Shown here: positions 18,501 to 19,302 of the stretch, piece by piece
Position numbering within the stretch: position 1 is the first letter of the stretch
Layout of the letters: every line of letters begins with the position of its first letter
NCBI GenBank assembly: GCA_000697335.1
Contig: JNEM01008235.1
Location: 1 to 19,302 of the forward strand
Reading direction: 5' to 3'
Length of the DNA: 19,302 bases
From: Conidiobolus incongruus B7586
Taxonomy: Eukaryota; Entomophthoromycota; Entomophthoromycetes; Entomophthorales; Conidiobolaceae
Notes under the pieces: generated by a model
The model's input: only the letters and a program-made list of their open reading frames with translations
Database searches by the model: none
What the model was told of the DNA's origin: nothing
Position numbers and translations under genes: made by a program

Positions 18501-19302
18501 GAAAATTGATTTTTTACAAATGATGATTCGGGAGTATATTATATAAAGAGGTATATAAATAAGAATGATAAAGTGGTTTTATTATAATTTATCAATTTTT
18601 CAGATGCAAAATATTTCCAAAATAAAAATTAACATAATTTTAATATTAAGCACTGAATTTATTATTCATAATTATTATATTTGGAATTTATAACTTGAAA
18701 AAAAAAGGATTATAAGAGGTTATATGGTTTTTTATAAGGTTTGAAAATTTTAAGATATAATATAATAGTTTTCATTTAATAACATGAATAATTAATTAAT
18801 ACTATTATATATTGATTACATATTGCATAACTTAATTATAATATATAATAAAATAAGTTTAATATAAGAAACCTTAATGTTAGAAAAATTTATTTTTGGA
18901 ATCTAATGATTATTTTAATTTTTAACAAATAAATACTTATATATTTAACTTGAAGAATCATAATTACAATTATAAAAACTCTAATATGTTTTATTTATTA
19001 ATAGTTATATTTTATCATCAAAATTATAAATAATAAAAACTGGTTCGCTAAAATCAAATTATTTAAGGATTATTATTATATAATTAATTCAAAATTTCTG
19101 TAATCTTAATAATAATTCTATTATATATATAAATTATTCAAATGTCAATTAATTAAATTAAATGACATATATTTTCCAAAAAATTATTTTTTTATTATAA
19201 GAATTAATGTATTAAATTTGATTTGATTATATTTTAATTAATATAATTAAATTTTAGCAATAAATTTTAAAATCCTAAATTAAATATTATTTAATAAAAT
19301 AA

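Larger units (their letters stand above)
14329..19302. other. 5-kb AT-rich desert, two unexplained islets
   Basis: Extremely AT-rich from about 15550 onward, with dense stops in all frames and no tRNA or long open frame. Two less AT-rich islets (14710-15070 and 15365-15525) are listed separately. Small features seen are an inverted repeat GTGGCTTT...AAAGCCAC (16188-16301), a CCG/CGG palindrome at 16778-16790, and short AT dinucleotide runs (for example about 17212-17226). Confidence 0.65.

Overview
This window looks like nuclear DNA of an AT-rich fungus. It has four intact protein-coding genes, one decayed gene and three tRNA genes, separated by long, very AT-rich spacers. Three things point to a fungus: a glutamine-rich Med15/Gal11-type Mediator subunit with an N-terminal KIX-like domain, a Bdc1/BRD8-type bromodomain protein interrupted by five introns of 48-56 nt, and secreted CAP/PR-1-like proteins. 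A BRD8-type NuA4 subunit is, to my knowledge, not typical of budding yeasts. With the low GC and roughly one gene per 4-5 kb, this suggests an early-diverging or otherwise AT-rich filamentous fungus, but the lineage cannot be fixed from this window.

Layout. 1-2482 is AT-rich spacer plus the TATA-containing promoter and leader of the first gene. 2483-3397 (+) encodes an unrecognised type I membrane protein with a signal peptide, one C-terminal membrane helix and a cytosolic PPxY motif. 3744-3815 (-) is tRNA-Thr(CGT). 4176-6567 (+) is a six-exon bdc1/BRD8-like gene that encodes 709 residues once spliced. It converges on MED15, a single-exon gene of 772 codons at 6707-9025 (-); the two stop codons are 139 bp apart. 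9676-9748 (-) is tRNA-Lys(CTT) and 10278-10351 (-) is tRNA-Asn(GTT). 11205-12359 (-) encodes a secreted protein with two CAP modules joined by a proline-rich repeat. 13703-14328 (-) is a decayed paralogue of that gene. From 14329 to the end is about 5 kb of desert with two less AT-rich islets that I cannot explain.

Functional themes. bdc1 (NuA4 histone acetyltransferase) and MED15 (Mediator tail) are both transcription-machinery genes, but their convergence is probably incidental. The two secretory-pathway genes (2483-3397 and 11205-12359) share strongly C-ending codons and clear TATA boxes, which suggests strong or regulated expression. The best discoveries are the internal duplication inside the CAP protein, with an N-terminal module that has diverged and lost at least one signature His, and the adjacent CAP pseudogene. 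The pseudogene aligns to the signal peptide and the C-terminal CAP module almost without gaps, yet lacks the N-terminal module and the repeat linker. I found no CRISPR array, no recognisable transposon or virus-like element, and no convincing novel multi-gene system.
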